A stretch of DNA of 64,000 bases from Clostridium tunisiense TJ (GCF_000300195.1 NZ_AMQH01000011.1:1-64000); one strand, 5' to 3'; numbered from the stretch's first letter, positions 34,943-44,389 are shown. Program-made: numbers and translations. Notes: a model not told the origin generated them from the sequence alone.

Positions 34943-35696
34943 TATATCTTCCTCCAATCATGGTTAATGAATCCATAATTTCCTTAAAGAAAGCTTGACG
35001 GTTGCCTCCTTTTACAATTTCTAAAAAGTGCTTACCATCCTTAATCATTATTATTCTCTGACAAAAACTAGCTGCAAAGGGATCATGAGTAACCATCATA
35101 ATAGTGGCCTTTTTTTCCTTATTAAGATTATCTAAAGACTCCATCACATCTTGAGATGCCTTTGAATCAAGGTTTCCTGTTGGCTCGTCTGCAAGTATTA
35201 TTGCTGGATTATGAATCAACGCTCTTGCACAAGCTGCCCTTTGTTGCTGTCCACCTGAAGTTTCATAGGGTCTTTTATTTAAAATATCTTTTATGTTAAG
35301 TAAGGCAGCAATGCCCTCCACGCTTTTTTCAATTTCCTTTGGATTCATTTTATCAAGTACTAGAGGAAGTACTATATTTTCCTTTATAGATAGTGAATCT
35401 AATAGGTTAAAATCTTGAAAAATAAACCCAAGTTCCTTTCGTCTAAATAATGCTGACTTCTTTTCATCAAGTTTTGCTGGATTTGTTCCATTTATAAAAA
35501 GTTCCCCTGAAGACGGTGTATCTATAGTTGCAAGAATATTTAAAAGGGTACTCTTTCCACTTCCTGAGGGTCCCATTACTCCTACAAATTCTCCTTGATT
35601 TATATTAATACTAAATTTATCAAGGGCCTTTACCTTTAAACTTCCTCTTTTATCACCATAAATCTTAGTTATATTTTCAGCCTTTAATATTGACAT
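34929..35696 (-). CDS. BceA-type ABC transporter ATPase
   Basis: 255 residues with Walker A GPSGSGKSTLLNIL, Q-loop FIFQDFNLLDSLS, signature TSGGQQQRAACARAL, Walker B ILADEPTGNLDS and MVTHDP. It matches the LolD/MacB-like family that serves BceB permeases. ATG follows AAAGGAAGGATAAT. It is separated from the kinase gene by a terminator and by repeat R1 copy B, so the transporter genes must have their own promoter in 35700-35870. With BceB it is expected to give resistance to antimicrobial peptides. Confidence 0.9.
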   Translation of the reverse strand: MSILKAENITKIYGDKRGSLKVKALDKFSININQGEFVGVMGPSGSGKSTLLNILATIDTPSSGELFINGTNPAKLDEKKSALFRRKELGFIFQDFNLLDSLSIKENIVLPLVLDKMNPKEIEKSVEGIAALLNIKDILNKRPYETSGGQQQRAACARALIHNPAIILADEPTGNLDSKASQDVMESLDNLNKEKKATIMMVTHDPFAASFCQRIIMIKDGKHFLEIVKGGNRQAFFKEIMDSLTMIGGRYNDLA

Positions 35697-35732
35697 ATTA
35701 TCCTTCCTTTCAATTTCAAATTTAGGGTTTAT

Positions 35733-35835
35733 CTATAGGGAACGAAATCAAGACTAAAATTATACATAATTCCCTATCTTGGTTCCCTTAAGGCTTTTTA
35801 AAAATGAACAAAATATATTTTCATCTTGGAAGCCT
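35733..35835 (-). repeat. Interspersed repeat R1, copy B
   Basis: Minus-strand reading: AGGCTT pairs with AAGCCT around ATGAA...TTCAT (hairpin 1), then TTAAG, then GGGAACCAAGA pairs with TCTTG and GTTCCC (hairpin 2, bulge of five), loop with TGTATAATTTTA, end CCCTATA. Motif order matches copies A and C while stem bases differ in a paired way. It sits in the upstream region of the BceAB-like genes, in the same direction, 37 bases from the ATPase start codon. Confidence 0.7.
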
Positions 35836-35870
35836 ATACAAAGCATAACTGAAAACCCTAAATATATTAT

Positions 35871-35904
35871 AAAAAAAATAGAGAAATCAACCTATTGATT
35901 TCTC
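35871..35904 (-). terminator. Terminator of the two-component system operon
   Basis: GAGAAATCAA (35881-35890) pairs with TTGATTTCTC (35895-35904); the minus strand continues TATTTTTTTT. 37 bases after the kinase stop. Confidence 0.92.
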
Positions 35905-35940
35905 TTTCAAATATAACTTTAACCTTACAAAATTGAAAGG

Positions 35941-36993
35941 TTAAAATTTAAATATATTCTTGCCTTCATAAAATTCAATAGAAAAGGTAGTGCCCTTTCC
36001 TTTCTCTGATTCTACAGTGATATTATGATTTAACTCATCACAAACTCTTTTTGCTAAATACATTCCCATCCCCGTAGACTCTGAAGTTTTCCTTCCATTC
36101 TTTCCTGTAAAGAAGGCATTGAATACTCTACTTAAATCTTCCTTAGGAATTCCTATACCCTCATCGCTTATGGATAGAGTTATCTTTGAGCCCTCACAGT
36201 TAATTTTGAAACTTATGCTTTTACTTCCTCCAGTCTCAACTTTTGAGTATTTTATAGCATTAATAACTATTTGATTTATAACAAAGTAAATCCACTTTCT
36301 GTCTGTGTGTACTGTTATTTCATCATTGCAATGAATTTTAGGAAATATATGATATCTAATTAAGGATTTTTTATTATCATTTACCACTTTTCTCACAATA
36401 GAAATTATATCTAAAGTCTCCACATTAAAATCTAAATTAAACTCACTAAGCCTAGCATTATACAACATCATATCAAGACCATGAGACAACTTTTCATTTT
36501 CTTCAGCTATGCTACCATATATTTCTCTATTCTCCTCACTTTGCGCTTCTTGAAGTAATAAATTAATAACTGATACCGGAGTTTTCATTTGATGCACCCA
36601 TTGGTTTATAAAATGTATGTACTGTTTATGTGCTTCTTCATACTTTATAGTTTTATTTCCACAGAGTTTATAAGTGTTAAGTAAAATTCTTTTAATCAAT
36701 TCTTGTTCACTACTGTTTGGACTTCCAAGATTTAAAATATAATCTAAATCTTCCTTTGATTTTGATATTAAATCTAATTGCTTATAAAAATCTTTATTTT
36801 TATAATACTCATAAAGCAAAAACATCAACAGTAGAACTGCTGAAACTAAAAGTGCATATAGTACATTATTTATTGAAATATGATTTCCTCTTATAATAAA
36901 GCTTAAACTCATTATAAGAATTGTTATTAAAGTACTTAAAAAGCATACTATTATGTAAGCAATTCTATCCTTAAGGAACTTTTTAAGTTTCAT
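35941..36993 (-). CDS. Intramembrane-sensing histidine kinase (BceS-like)
   Basis: 350 residues. Two transmembrane helices (about 12-34 and 44-61) are joined by a loop of only about ten residues, so there is no extracellular sensor domain. The DHp motif is HQMKTPVS with phospho-acceptor His134. The ATPase domain shows NQIVINAIKYS, ISDEGIGIP, and TGMGMYLAKRV. Such kinases take their signal from the partner BceAB transporter. It is 15 bases downstream of the response regulator gene. Confidence 0.92.
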   Translation of the reverse strand: MKLKKFLKDRIAYIIVCFLSTLITILIMSLSFIIRGNHISINNVLYALLVSAVLLLMFLLYEYYKNKDFYKQLDLISKSKEDLDYILNLGSPNSSEQELIKRILLNTYKLCGNKTIKYEEAHKQYIHFINQWVHQMKTPVSVINLLLQEAQSEENREIYGSIAEENEKLSHGLDMMLYNARLSEFNLDFNVETLDIISIVRKVVNDNKKSLIRYHIFPKIHCNDEITVHTDRKWIYFVINQIVINAIKYSKVETGGSKSISFKINCEGSKITLSISDEGIGIPKEDLSRVFNAFFTGKNGRKTSESTGMGMYLAKRVCDELNHNITVESEKGKGTTFSIEFYEGKNIFKF

Positions 36994-37008
36994 ACCTTCA
37001 CCTACTTT

Positions 37009-37698
37009 TTACCATCTAACTGCTATTTTATACCCTTGACCTCTCTTAGTCTCAATAACTTCACTAATTCCAAGGTCCTCAAGTCTTTTTCTTACCCTTG
37101 TCATATTAACTGACAAGGTGTTATCATCAACAAAATCCACATCACTCCACAAAACCTCAAGTAAAGTTTCCCTTGAAACAATTTTATCTGCACTTTTAAG
37201 TAAGGAATATAAAAGCTGAAACTCCTTCTTACTAAGCTCTATGGTCTTTTCTTTATACTCAGCAGTATTTTGATTTAAATATAAAAATAATCCATTAACC
37301 TCTAATACCTCATTGCTGGTGGCTTCCGCATAATCTCCATAAACCCTTCTCATAACTCCTTTTATCTTTGCAAGAAGCACCTCATAGGAAAATGGCTTTG
37401 TAATATAATCATCTGCTCCATTTTCAATAGCCATAACTTGATCCATATCAGAATCTCTAGCTGAAATAAAAATTATAGGCACCTTTGATATCATTCTTAT
37501 ATCTCTACACCAATAAAAGCCATCAAACAAAGGTAAATTAATATCCATAAGAAGTAGCTGAGGATTATTTTTTACAAATTCTCCTTTTACATTTGAAAAA
37601 TCTTCTACAATATAAGTTTTATATCCATATCTTTCTAGATGGTTTTTTATAAGGCTGCTTATCTTTTTATCATCTTCCACAATCATTATACTATACAT
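37009..37698 (-). CDS. OmpR-family response regulator (BceR-like)
   Basis: 229 residues. The receiver domain has the acidic pair EDD (8-10), phospho-acceptor Asp52 (LLMDINLP) and Lys in YITKPFS. The C-terminal winged helix ends VNMTRVRKRLEDLGISEVIETKRGQGYKI, as in BceR-type proteins. ATG follows GGAGGAGG. It leads the two-gene rs operon and should activate the transporter genes downstream, whose promoter lies beyond the terminator at 35871-35904. Confidence 0.92.
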   Translation of the reverse strand: MYSIMIVEDDKKISSLIKNHLERYGYKTYIVEDFSNVKGEFVKNNPQLLLMDINLPLFDGFYWCRDIRMISKVPIIFISARDSDMDQVMAIENGADDYITKPFSYEVLLAKIKGVMRRVYGDYAEATSNEVLEVNGLFLYLNQNTAEYKEKTIELSKKEFQLLYSLLKSADKIVSRETLLEVLWSDVDFVDDNTLSVNMTRVRKRLEDLGISEVIETKRGQGYKIAVRW

Positions 37699-37782
37699 TT
37701 TAAATCCTCCTCCATGGTCTTAAGCTATTACATAGGGTTGAAAAACAATTTTTTTCTGTACCATATCCCCCTCTAAAGCTAA

Positions 37783-38418
37783 TTATGAAATAACTCTTGC
37801 AACAACCCTTGCCATTGAACCATCAGCTTTTATCTTTAAAGGAAACGCTATGACTTCAAAACCTTGTACTTCGAGTAACCTATGAAGATTTGTTAAGTTC
37901 TCAATTATATACACCTTATTTTGTAAAAGCATTTTATGAATTTCAAAAGGATACCTATCTGGAGAAGGGATATCCATACCTATAATTTTAATATTTTTCC
38001 TTATTAAAAACTTACAAAACTCAATATCTATAATTGGATGTTCTTCATAATACTGAGAAGTACCATAAACTTCATCTAAACCAGTGTAAAGAAGTACAAT
38101 ACTATTTTCCTTTATTAAGTTCTCATATTCAGGTTTCATTTTGATTATACACTGATTTCTAACATCTATTATACATCCTTCTCCTATAAAAGAATCTAAG
38201 GGTATTTCTGAAATATATTCTACGCTTTCAGTTAAGTGCATAGGTGAGTCTATATGTGTGCCTGCATGCATACCAATTTCTAGTCTATGATTATTATAAC
38301 TATTTACATTTAAGTACTCAGTTTGAACCAAATTTGTTTTCATATCTCCTGGGTATACTGGCATATCATCTTCAATTATTTGTGTTAAATCAATTAACTT
38401 TTCCAACTTCTTTACCAC
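37783..38418 (-). CDS. Cyclase family protein (kynurenine formamidase-like)
   Basis: 211 residues of the metal-dependent cyclase/formamidase family. The diagnostic metal motif HAGTHIDSPMH is present near residues 51-61, preceded by DLTQIIEDDMPVYPGD and followed by GMDIPSPDRYPFEIHKMLL. Members hydrolyse N-formylkynurenine, isatin or other amides; no tryptophan degradation genes are close by, so the substrate is unknown. It seems to be transcribed on its own ahead of the two-component operon. Confidence 0.85.
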   Translation of the reverse strand: MVKKLEKLIDLTQIIEDDMPVYPGDMKTNLVQTEYLNVNSYNNHRLEIGMHAGTHIDSPMHLTESVEYISEIPLDSFIGEGCIIDVRNQCIIKMKPEYENLIKENSIVLLYTGLDEVYGTSQYYEEHPIIDIEFCKFLIRKNIKIIGMDIPSPDRYPFEIHKMLLQNKVYIIENLTNLHRLLEVQGFEVIAFPLKIKADGSMARVVARVIS

Positions 38419-38549
38419 CTCTTCTATCCCTATTTAATTTGCTTAATTTCTAAACAATCATCAATTATTTTAATGCCCTACTTTTCAATTATTAATAATA
38501 TTGTTTCTATAAAAGTTTTATGTAGTGCACAGTAAAACTTTTATCTTAT

Positions 38550-38861
38550 TTATTTTATTAAATATTTTTTCTTTTTCTCTCTACCTTTAATCCACTCAGA
38601 ATCTAAATCCATGTTGTGCTTTGCAGCTATTTCAAAAAGTAAGAAAAGCATATCATATACCTGATGCTGCATTTTATCTTCATTACCGCAGGAAGATTTA
38701 AGAAGAGCTAACTCTTCATCTAACATATTAAAAATATCCTCTTCCACCTCTGGTGAAAATCCAGCTTTAACCATAAATTCTTCAACTTCATCTCTATAAA
38801 AATTAAGACTCAAAAAATCATCTCCAATAATTTTATTCTTATTATTCCGAATAGGGGTCAT
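38550..38861 (-). CDS. Small helical protein, possibly MazG-like
   Basis: 103 residues, nearly all helix. The second half (YDMLFLLFEIAAKHNMDLDSEW followed by KGREKKKKY) resembles the end of MazG-like pyrophosphatases, where a helix is followed by a Lys-rich K..KRY tail, and VEEDIFNMLDEELALL could supply the metal-binding Glu. No exact EVGEL motif is present. No ribosome binding site precedes the ATG at 38861; a TTG at 38811-38813 with TTGGAGATG is an alternative start. Assignment tentative. Confidence 0.5.
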   Translation of the reverse strand: MTPIRNNKNKIIGDDFLSLNFYRDEVEEFMVKAGFSPEVEEDIFNMLDEELALLKSSCGNEDKMQHQVYDMLFLLFEIAAKHNMDLDSEWIKGREKKKKYLIK

Positions 38862-38999
38862 CTATTCTATTTAAATAAATTTTAACAGGTTTCTATATTA
38901 AATTTCATATAACTTATTATGATTTTAAAACTTCCCCTTATAAGTCACTGACTATAAACTTATACTAGAATTATAAACCACATATTTACATTATGCTAT

Positions 39000-39027
39000 A
39001 AAAAAAAGACCACCTTTAAGATGGACT
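39000..39027 (-). terminator. Terminator after the 115-residue protein gene
   Basis: Minus-strand AGTCCATCTT and AAGGTGGTCT pair in nine of ten positions, followed by seven T. About 110 bases after the stop at 39138. Confidence 0.65.
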
Positions 39028-39137
39028 TTTAAGTCAATTTATGCACATTTTATAATTTAAAGATAGGTAACTTCTAGTAGTTAAAGAAGTTCATCAAGGC
39101 CATAAACTAAATAATTAGTTACAACTTAATACCCTTC

Positions 39138-39485
39138 TTAACTTTCAAGCTTTTCTAATTTTATATAACCTTTACTAAATAGTATGTCTACTAATTTTAT
39201 CTTAGCCTTTTCTTCTGAATGAGCCTCTATTTCAATTGATTCATTTGAGTTAAAACTAAAGCTGAAAACCTTAGTTTTTCTACCAATTAACTTTGCAGCA
39301 CACTCTCCATATTGCTTATAGTCCTCTGTGCCTTTTTTAATCTGCTCAATCTGAATTTTATATTCCTTAGCAAAGTTACTTATATCCTCCCATTTAAAGT
39401 CATGGTAAGAATACATAAATATTTCTCCATCTTTTAACTTATTAAAAAATTCTTCTTTATTTAAGTACTTAGTCAAAAACTTCAC
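39138..39485 (-). CDS. Hypothetical protein of 115 residues
   Basis: I do not recognise this protein. It is soluble, Lys/Glu-rich and probably alpha/beta: helical first half (YLNKEEFFNKLKDGEIFMYSYHD), a beta hairpin KTKVFSFSFNSNESIEIEA, then a helix EEKAKIKLVDILFSKGYIK. ATG at 39483-39485 is preceded by GGGAGGGGTAAACTGTGA. It stands between the small helical gene and the Nudix gene, with 110-base gaps on either side and a terminator downstream. Confidence 0.55.
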   Translation of the reverse strand: MKFLTKYLNKEEFFNKLKDGEIFMYSYHDFKWEDISNFAKEYKIQIEQIKKGTEDYKQYGECAAKLIGRKTKVFSFSFNSNESIEIEAHSEEKAKIKLVDILFSKGYIKLEKLES

Positions 39486-39596
39486 AGTTTACCCCTCCCA
39501 ACCTTAACTTATATAGGTTTTATAAATATTTCTTTATATTAAAACTTACGTATTTTTATTAAGGTTTTACGGGGTGCAAAGATAATATGTTAATTT

Positions 39597-40046
39597 TTAT
39601 ATTCCATGTTCCTTACTAAGTCTTTTATTAAGTTCCCAAAGTGCAACTTTATTTCCATCCCATTTTAGATATGAAACGGCTTCTTCATAACTCACCCACT
39701 TACACTCTGTATGCTCCTCAGAAAGTATAATTTGCTTCTCTATGACCTTAACACCATAGCAATTCTCAGGTATTACATATATACTTTTATCCCAATTAAC
39801 ACTATCTTTAAACTGTTCTGCTGGAATTGAACTAACTGTATCTAGCTTCAGGTACTGAGATTCCTTGGATATTCCCCCTTCTTCCCAGGCTTCTCTTTTT
39901 GCTGATTCAATAACTGTCTCTCCCTCTTCTCCTCCACCCGAAATAGCCTGCCACCAGCCTGCATCACTTCTTCTGAAAATGGCATATTCTATTCCATTGC
40001 CGCTTATATAATAAGGAAAAACCAAAACTTGATAGGGTGCTCTCAT
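39597..40046 (-). CDS. Nudix hydrolase, dATP pyrophosphatase-like
   Basis: 149 residues with a complete Nudix box GGEEGETVIESAKREAWEE then GGI at about residues 37-58. The opening RAPYQVLVFPYYIS and the pattern RRSDAGWWQAISGG resemble the NudB-like dihydroneopterin triphosphate/dATP pyrophosphatases. Substrate is inferred only by this resemblance. GAAGGGTTAGT precedes ATG. It lies alone between two intergenic gaps; one of four Nudix genes in the window. Confidence 0.82.
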   Translation of the reverse strand: MRAPYQVLVFPYYISGNGIEYAIFRRSDAGWWQAISGGGEEGETVIESAKREAWEEGGISKESQYLKLDTVSSIPAEQFKDSVNWDKSIYVIPENCYGVKVIEKQIILSEEHTECKWVSYEEAVSYLKWDGNKVALWELNKRLSKEHGI

Positions 40047-40161
40047 ACTAACCCTTCTTTCTTGCTGTAATTTAATTATTCTTAGCTGTTGAATTTATAA
40101 ATAAGTTTCTCTCAAGGGTAACTTCCTATAAGTTATAACTAAGCCACTTTTAAAAACCCAT

Positions 40162-40950
40162 TTAAATTTTTTGAACAATATCAATACTATGATGTGTCAC
40201 TCCCACCATATCTGATCTCTCACATATAGCATAATGATATTTCAGATATAATTCAAAAGTCTTGTCATCCATAGCATCCACAGTATCTCTCATAAAGTTG
40301 GTGATTAAATCCGTTGCAACATAATGGAGTCTTGCAACCCTAAAATTATCCATTAGTTTAAATATGTCTTCTTTGCGATATAACTCAAATATTTCCTCTG
40401 GACTAGAGAAGGCTTTAAAGGTTTCCGTATCAACTAGTCCTTTATTTAGCAATGTATCAATATTTCCACCTCTAAATCCATAGCACATAATTGAAGCATC
40501 ACTAATGCAATAAGCTGTAATCAATATACCACCTTTTTTAGTAACTCTAATAGCCTCAGATAAAGCCTTAATCTTATCCTTTTCTGTATAAAGATGATAC
40601 ATTGGTCCTAACAGTAAGGTTACATCATAGGTTTCTTCTTCAAAACAAGATAAATCTGTAGCATTCCTTTGTCGCACACAAACCTTCATATCCGCAGTAA
40701 TTTTACTTTTAAAAACCTCAATGTTATGTTGTATTAATTCCACTGCATTAACATGATACCCTTTCTTTGCTAGTGCAAGAGAATATCTTCCCGTTCCAGC
40801 ACCAATTTCAAGGATTTTTGCACCTGGTTTAAGATACTTCTCAATATAGTTCATAGTAGTTAAAAACTCTACTTTTCCATGTTTGGAAAGTAACCTTCCT
40901 TCTTCATCATAACTATTGTAATAGTCCTCTAAATATTTTAACTCTTCCAT
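40162..40950 (-). CDS. Class I SAM-dependent methyltransferase
   Basis: 262 residues. The SAM site is clear: AKILEIGAGTGRYSLALAKKG at residues about 38-58 (motif I), VNAVELI (acidic end of beta 2), YDVTLLLGPMYHLY (motif IV) and VTKKGGILITAYC. The C-terminal part is helical and family-specific (FELYLKYHYAICERSDMVGVTHHSIDI). The methyl acceptor is unknown; the type is common in Firmicutes. Monocistronic as far as can be seen. Confidence 0.85.
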   Translation of the reverse strand: MEELKYLEDYYNSYDEEGRLLSKHGKVEFLTTMNYIEKYLKPGAKILEIGAGTGRYSLALAKKGYHVNAVELIQHNIEVFKSKITADMKVCVRQRNATDLSCFEEETYDVTLLLGPMYHLYTEKDKIKALSEAIRVTKKGGILITAYCISDASIMCYGFRGGNIDTLLNKGLVDTETFKAFSSPEEIFELYRKEDIFKLMDNFRVARLHYVATDLITNFMRDTVDAMDDKTFELYLKYHYAICERSDMVGVTHHSIDIVQKI

Positions 40951-41070
40951 TTATAATAACACCCAATTTTATGTGTAAAATAATGTTTTCAGCCATATTC
41001 ATAATTATTTTGAATACATGACCAAATATTAATGTGCATCCATATATTTATAAGATGGCTATATTAGACA

Positions 41071-41652
41071 TTAAGTATATGAATTTATAAATACAATTTC
41101 ATTCTTTTTCTTTTTTGCTCTTGGTTTTACCTCACCTTCAGGATATCCGAAAACAAGTATTTCAGAGGGTATATATGATGAAGGCAAGTTTAGTAATTTT
41201 GAAACCTCACTAACATTGAAATAAGAAACCCAGGTTGAATAAACTCCTTGTTCCAATGCTGCTAAAACCATATTGGTTCCAGGTATTTTGCTTTGATGCT
41301 CTTCAGAATTTAGCCTACTGTAAAGTTCTTTGTCCATATTTGATATTTCATTTTTCCATTCTGGAAACCTTGATACTTGAATGTCTCTTGCTCCTCTCTC
41401 ATCTTCTATAACGGTTGTACACAACACAATTAATAAAGGAGCAGATGCAATCCACTCTTGATTATAAGCTGCCACTGCAATGTTGCTTATCAGTTCTTTA
41501 TCATTTATTATTCCAAACATCCACGGCTGCTCATTCCCTCCAGATGGAGATAGCCTTCCTGCTTCAATAATATAATCCATTGTATCTTGAGGAATTGGCA
41601 TTTGCTTAAAATTCCTCATACTGCATCTTTTTTTTAATAAATCAACTATCAT
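41071..41652 (-). CDS. Nitroreductase family protein
   Basis: 193 residues. FMN-binding features: KKRCSMRNFKQMPIP near the N-terminus, AGRLSPSGGNEQPWMFGII, AALEQGVYSTWVSYF, and LVFGYPEGEVKPRAKKK at the end. These enzymes use NAD(P)H to reduce nitro compounds, quinones or flavins. ATG follows GGGGAGGAAG. It points away from the DUF438 gene across a 540-base gap that holds a Crp/Fnr-type box, so it might share this control. Confidence 0.9.
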   Translation of the reverse strand: MIVDLLKKRCSMRNFKQMPIPQDTMDYIIEAGRLSPSGGNEQPWMFGIINDKELISNIAVAAYNQEWIASAPLLIVLCTTVIEDERGARDIQVSRFPEWKNEISNMDKELYSRLNSEEHQSKIPGTNMVLAALEQGVYSTWVSYFNVSEVSKLLNLPSSYIPSEILVFGYPEGEVKPRAKKKKNEIVFINSYT

Positions 41653-41909
41653 GTCTTCCTCCCCAATAAAAACTCTTTTACGCTTTAAAACTTTTGCTTT
41701 GCTCTATATGATTCTGCTACCTGATATACTTCAACACTAATACTACTAATTCGCTTTTTTTAGTTAACTTTCTATTTAATACCTTTAGCTAATTTTACTA
41801 TATCTTCATCATTATGCCAATATTTTGAATCTTATAAGTCTAATCTATATATAGTACTTTTATTTTTACTTAGTAAAAAACTTCCTTTATGGCAATAATA
41901 TAAGAAAAT

Positions 41910-41953
41910 TGTGATTCTAATCACATAAATTGGCATACTAGAAATAGTATAAT
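41910..41953 (+). promoter_or_regulatory. Crp/Fnr-type box and promoter upstream of the DUF438 gene
   Basis: TGTGATTCTAATCACA at 41910-41925 is a perfect TGTGA-N6-TCACA palindrome. A -10 box TATAAT follows at 41948-41953 with no good -35 box. A start near 41960 would place the palindrome centre at about -42, the standard place for a class II Crp/Fnr activator. The leader to the gene would be about 230 bases. The rest of the gap 41653-42192 holds no gene. Confidence 0.6.
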
Positions 41954-42192
41954 TTTTATATAGTTGATATTAATTATCATTTGAGTGTATTTACTATATT
42001 CACCCCTAAAATCATAACCCGTAGAGTAATAAAATATATACAATTTGATGAACTGAATAAGAGATATTTATCTCAACTTTAAATATTATTAAATAAACTT
42101 ACATACCAAGTGATTCAATCATAAGAAATCCTTTAATTAAGAATTAATTTACCTCTATATAATTTATTGTAGTTTTGAAAGGAGTTTTGTTT

Positions 42193-43977
42193 ATGAAAAA
42201 AGACATAAAATATATCACAATTGATGGCAGAGGAGAACATGAATCCTTTAGGGATTGTGTTACAAAAGCAATAGAAGATTTAAAACCTGGTGAAGGCATC
42301 CATGTTATTAAGGATTTTGAGCCCTTTCCTATGTATAAAATGATGGAAAGTAAGGGTTTTGATAAATATGTTGAAAAGGTTAGCGATACTGAATATCATG
42401 CTTACTTTTTTCCAAAGCCTAAGCTTCATGATATCGAAATGCACAATCACTTAAACGTAGATAAAGAAAAAATTGAGAAAATGGTTGATATTAAGCTTGA
42501 TTATTTCAATGGCAGAATTTCTCTAGAAGAAGCAAAAAATAAAATGAAGGCTTCCTTTGAAAAAATTACTGCGGAGGAATTTGCTATAGCTGAGCAACAT
42601 TTAATAGGTCATGGAATTTCTGATGATGTTTTAACAGAAAGATTAGCTGAAATACTAGAAATTTTCGATGGAATTCTAGTATCTACTGAAGTTGATGTGC
42701 CAAAGGGTCACCCCATTAGAACCTATATGGATGAAATAATTGAAATTAAAAAAGTTCTTACCTCTATGAGTAAGCAGCTTAATAAAAAATTCATTAAGAA
42801 TCAGTGGCTAGAATTATATGATAAGCTTAGTCAAATAAGCATTCATTTTAGTAGAAAACAAAATCAGCTGTTCCCTTCCCTTGAAAAAAGAGGCTTTGAT
42901 AAACCTTCTAAGGTTATGTGGACTCTAGATAATAATATCAAAGATATAATTAGAAAATCTAAAACTCTTTTAAATGAAGATAAAGACCAAGAATTTTTAG
43001 CTCTTCAACCTGAAGTCATAGATATGGTTAAGGATATGATGATTAAAGAAAATGAAATCTTATTCCCTACAGCTATGGAAATGCTTACAAATGAGGACTT
43101 TATAAACATGAGAATTAGTGATGATGAAATTGGTTACTGCTTAATAGATCCCCCCCCTGCCTTTGTGAATCCTAATTCTAAGGTGAATACTAATTCTCTT
43201 GAAAATGGAGAAAACATGAATATAGATTTGCTTAAGGATTTAGCAGCAGTTCTAGAGAAACATGGTGTTTCTTCTAAATCAAATGAGGATGAAGTATTAA
43301 ATGTTAGTCAAGGTCTCCTTACCCTGAAACAAATAAACTTAATTTTTAAGCATTTGCCTGTAGATTTCACCTTTGTAGATGAAGAAAACCTAGTTAAATT
43401 CTATAGTGATACTAAGCATAGAGTTTTCCCAAGAAGTGCAGGAGTTATAGGAAGAGCCGTTGAAAATTGCCATCCACGGGAAAGTGTTGATACCGTTGAG
43501 AAAATTATTAATGCCTTCAAGGACGGAACTCATAATGAAGCTGAGTTTTGGCTAGAAATGGGTGGAAAGTTTATATATATCCTTTATACTGCCGTTAGAG
43601 ATGAAAAAGGGAACTTCAAGGGTGTTCTTGAAATGATGCAGGATGCCACTCATATTAGGAGCTTAACTGGAAGTCAAAGACTTCTATCCTGGAATGATTC
43701 AGATAATAAAACTGCAAATCAACAAGAAACTACTCCTGTTCCTAACAATGAGTACAATATAACAAAGGATACTCACATTGGAGGCTTACTAAAGGAATAT
43801 CCTTATCTAAAAGACTTCCTCATAAGTTTAAGCCCAAAGTTTGAAAAACTTAATTCCCCATTTTTTAAAACTATGGCTGGAGTTGCTACCCTTGAAATGA
43901 TTAGTTCTAGAGGTGGATTTCAGGTTTTAGATTTGATAGATAAGATAGTTAAAGAGATTAATAGAAAACAGAGTTAA
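42193..43977 (+). CDS. DUF438 protein with hemerythrin and PAS domains
   Basis: The start is ATG at 42193 (MKKDIKYITIDGRGEH), after AAAGGAG; 594 residues. Domains in order: DUF2249-like (about 1-70, GIHVIKDFEPFPMYKMME), DUF438 (about 85-150), a hemerythrin-like four-helix region (about 170-310, HPIRTYMDEI, EENEILFPTAMEML-type ligands), a PAS domain (about 375-500, DFTFVDEENLVKFYSDTKHRVFPRSAGVIGR), and DUF1858 (about 525-590, THIGGLLKEYPYLKDFL). The di-iron and PAS parts point to sensing or handling oxygen or nitric oxide. A Crp/Fnr-type box lies upstream. Confidence 0.9.
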   Translation: MKKDIKYITIDGRGEHESFRDCVTKAIEDLKPGEGIHVIKDFEPFPMYKMMESKGFDKYVEKVSDTEYHAYFFPKPKLHDIEMHNHLNVDKEKIEKMVDIKLDYFNGRISLEEAKNKMKASFEKITAEEFAIAEQHLIGHGISDDVLTERLAEILEIFDGILVSTEVDVPKGHPIRTYMDEIIEIKKVLTSMSKQLNKKFIKNQWLELYDKLSQISIHFSRKQNQLFPSLEKRGFDKPSKVMWTLDNNIKDIIRKSKTLLNEDKDQEFLALQPEVIDMVKDMMIKENEILFPTAMEMLTNEDFINMRISDDEIGYCLIDPPPAFVNPNSKVNTNSLENGENMNIDLLKDLAAVLEKHGVSSKSNEDEVLNVSQGLLTLKQINLIFKHLPVDFTFVDEENLVKFYSDTKHRVFPRSAGVIGRAVENCHPRESVDTVEKIINAFKDGTHNEAEFWLEMGGKFIYILYTAVRDEKGNFKGVLEMMQDATHIRSLTGSQRLLSWNDSDNKTANQQETTPVPNNEYNITKDTHIGGLLKEYPYLKDFLISLSPKFEKLNSPFFKTMAGVATLEMISSRGGFQVLDLIDKIVKEINRKQS

Positions 43978-44021
43978 TAGATTAAGAATTTTTAGTAATG
44001 CAATAGAATCTATAATTAATT

Positions 44022-44056
44022 AAGCTAGTAAGGATAACTTCCTTACTAGCTTTTTT
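44022..44056 (+). terminator. Terminator of the DUF438 gene
   Basis: AAGCTAGTAAGGA (44022-44034) pairs with TCCTTACTAGCTT (44040-44052), then TTTT. Confidence 0.92.
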
Positions 44057-44354
44057 CAATAATATTTAAAATAAGCCCTTTACTATTAGATGAATCTATA
44101 AACTTTAATCACTTTCATTAAAGTTTATTATCACTACTATAATATTTTTCCAAAAGCACTTTTCCTTGTTCCATAAAGTCCTAAAAACATAAATATTTCC
44201 TCTTTATTTGCTGATAAATTCATACTCTTAATGAAAGACTTCTAATTTTTGAAAGTTAAAATTTAACAATTGTTTACCACCTACAAAACTCACTTTTGTA
44301 ATATAATATATTATAAGGAAACAATGTGAATCAAATTATTTATCTATGATTTAT
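44057..44354. other. Intergenic region, no gene seen
   Basis: About 300 AT-rich bases. The only structure is a 10-bp hairpin (AAACTTTAAT at 44100-44109 with ATTAAAGTTT at 44117-44126). A TATAAT-like box lies near 44302-44314 and could serve the next gene. Confidence 0.5.
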
Positions 44355-44389
44355 AAAAGGGGTGAGATATCATATTTATTTTAATATTC

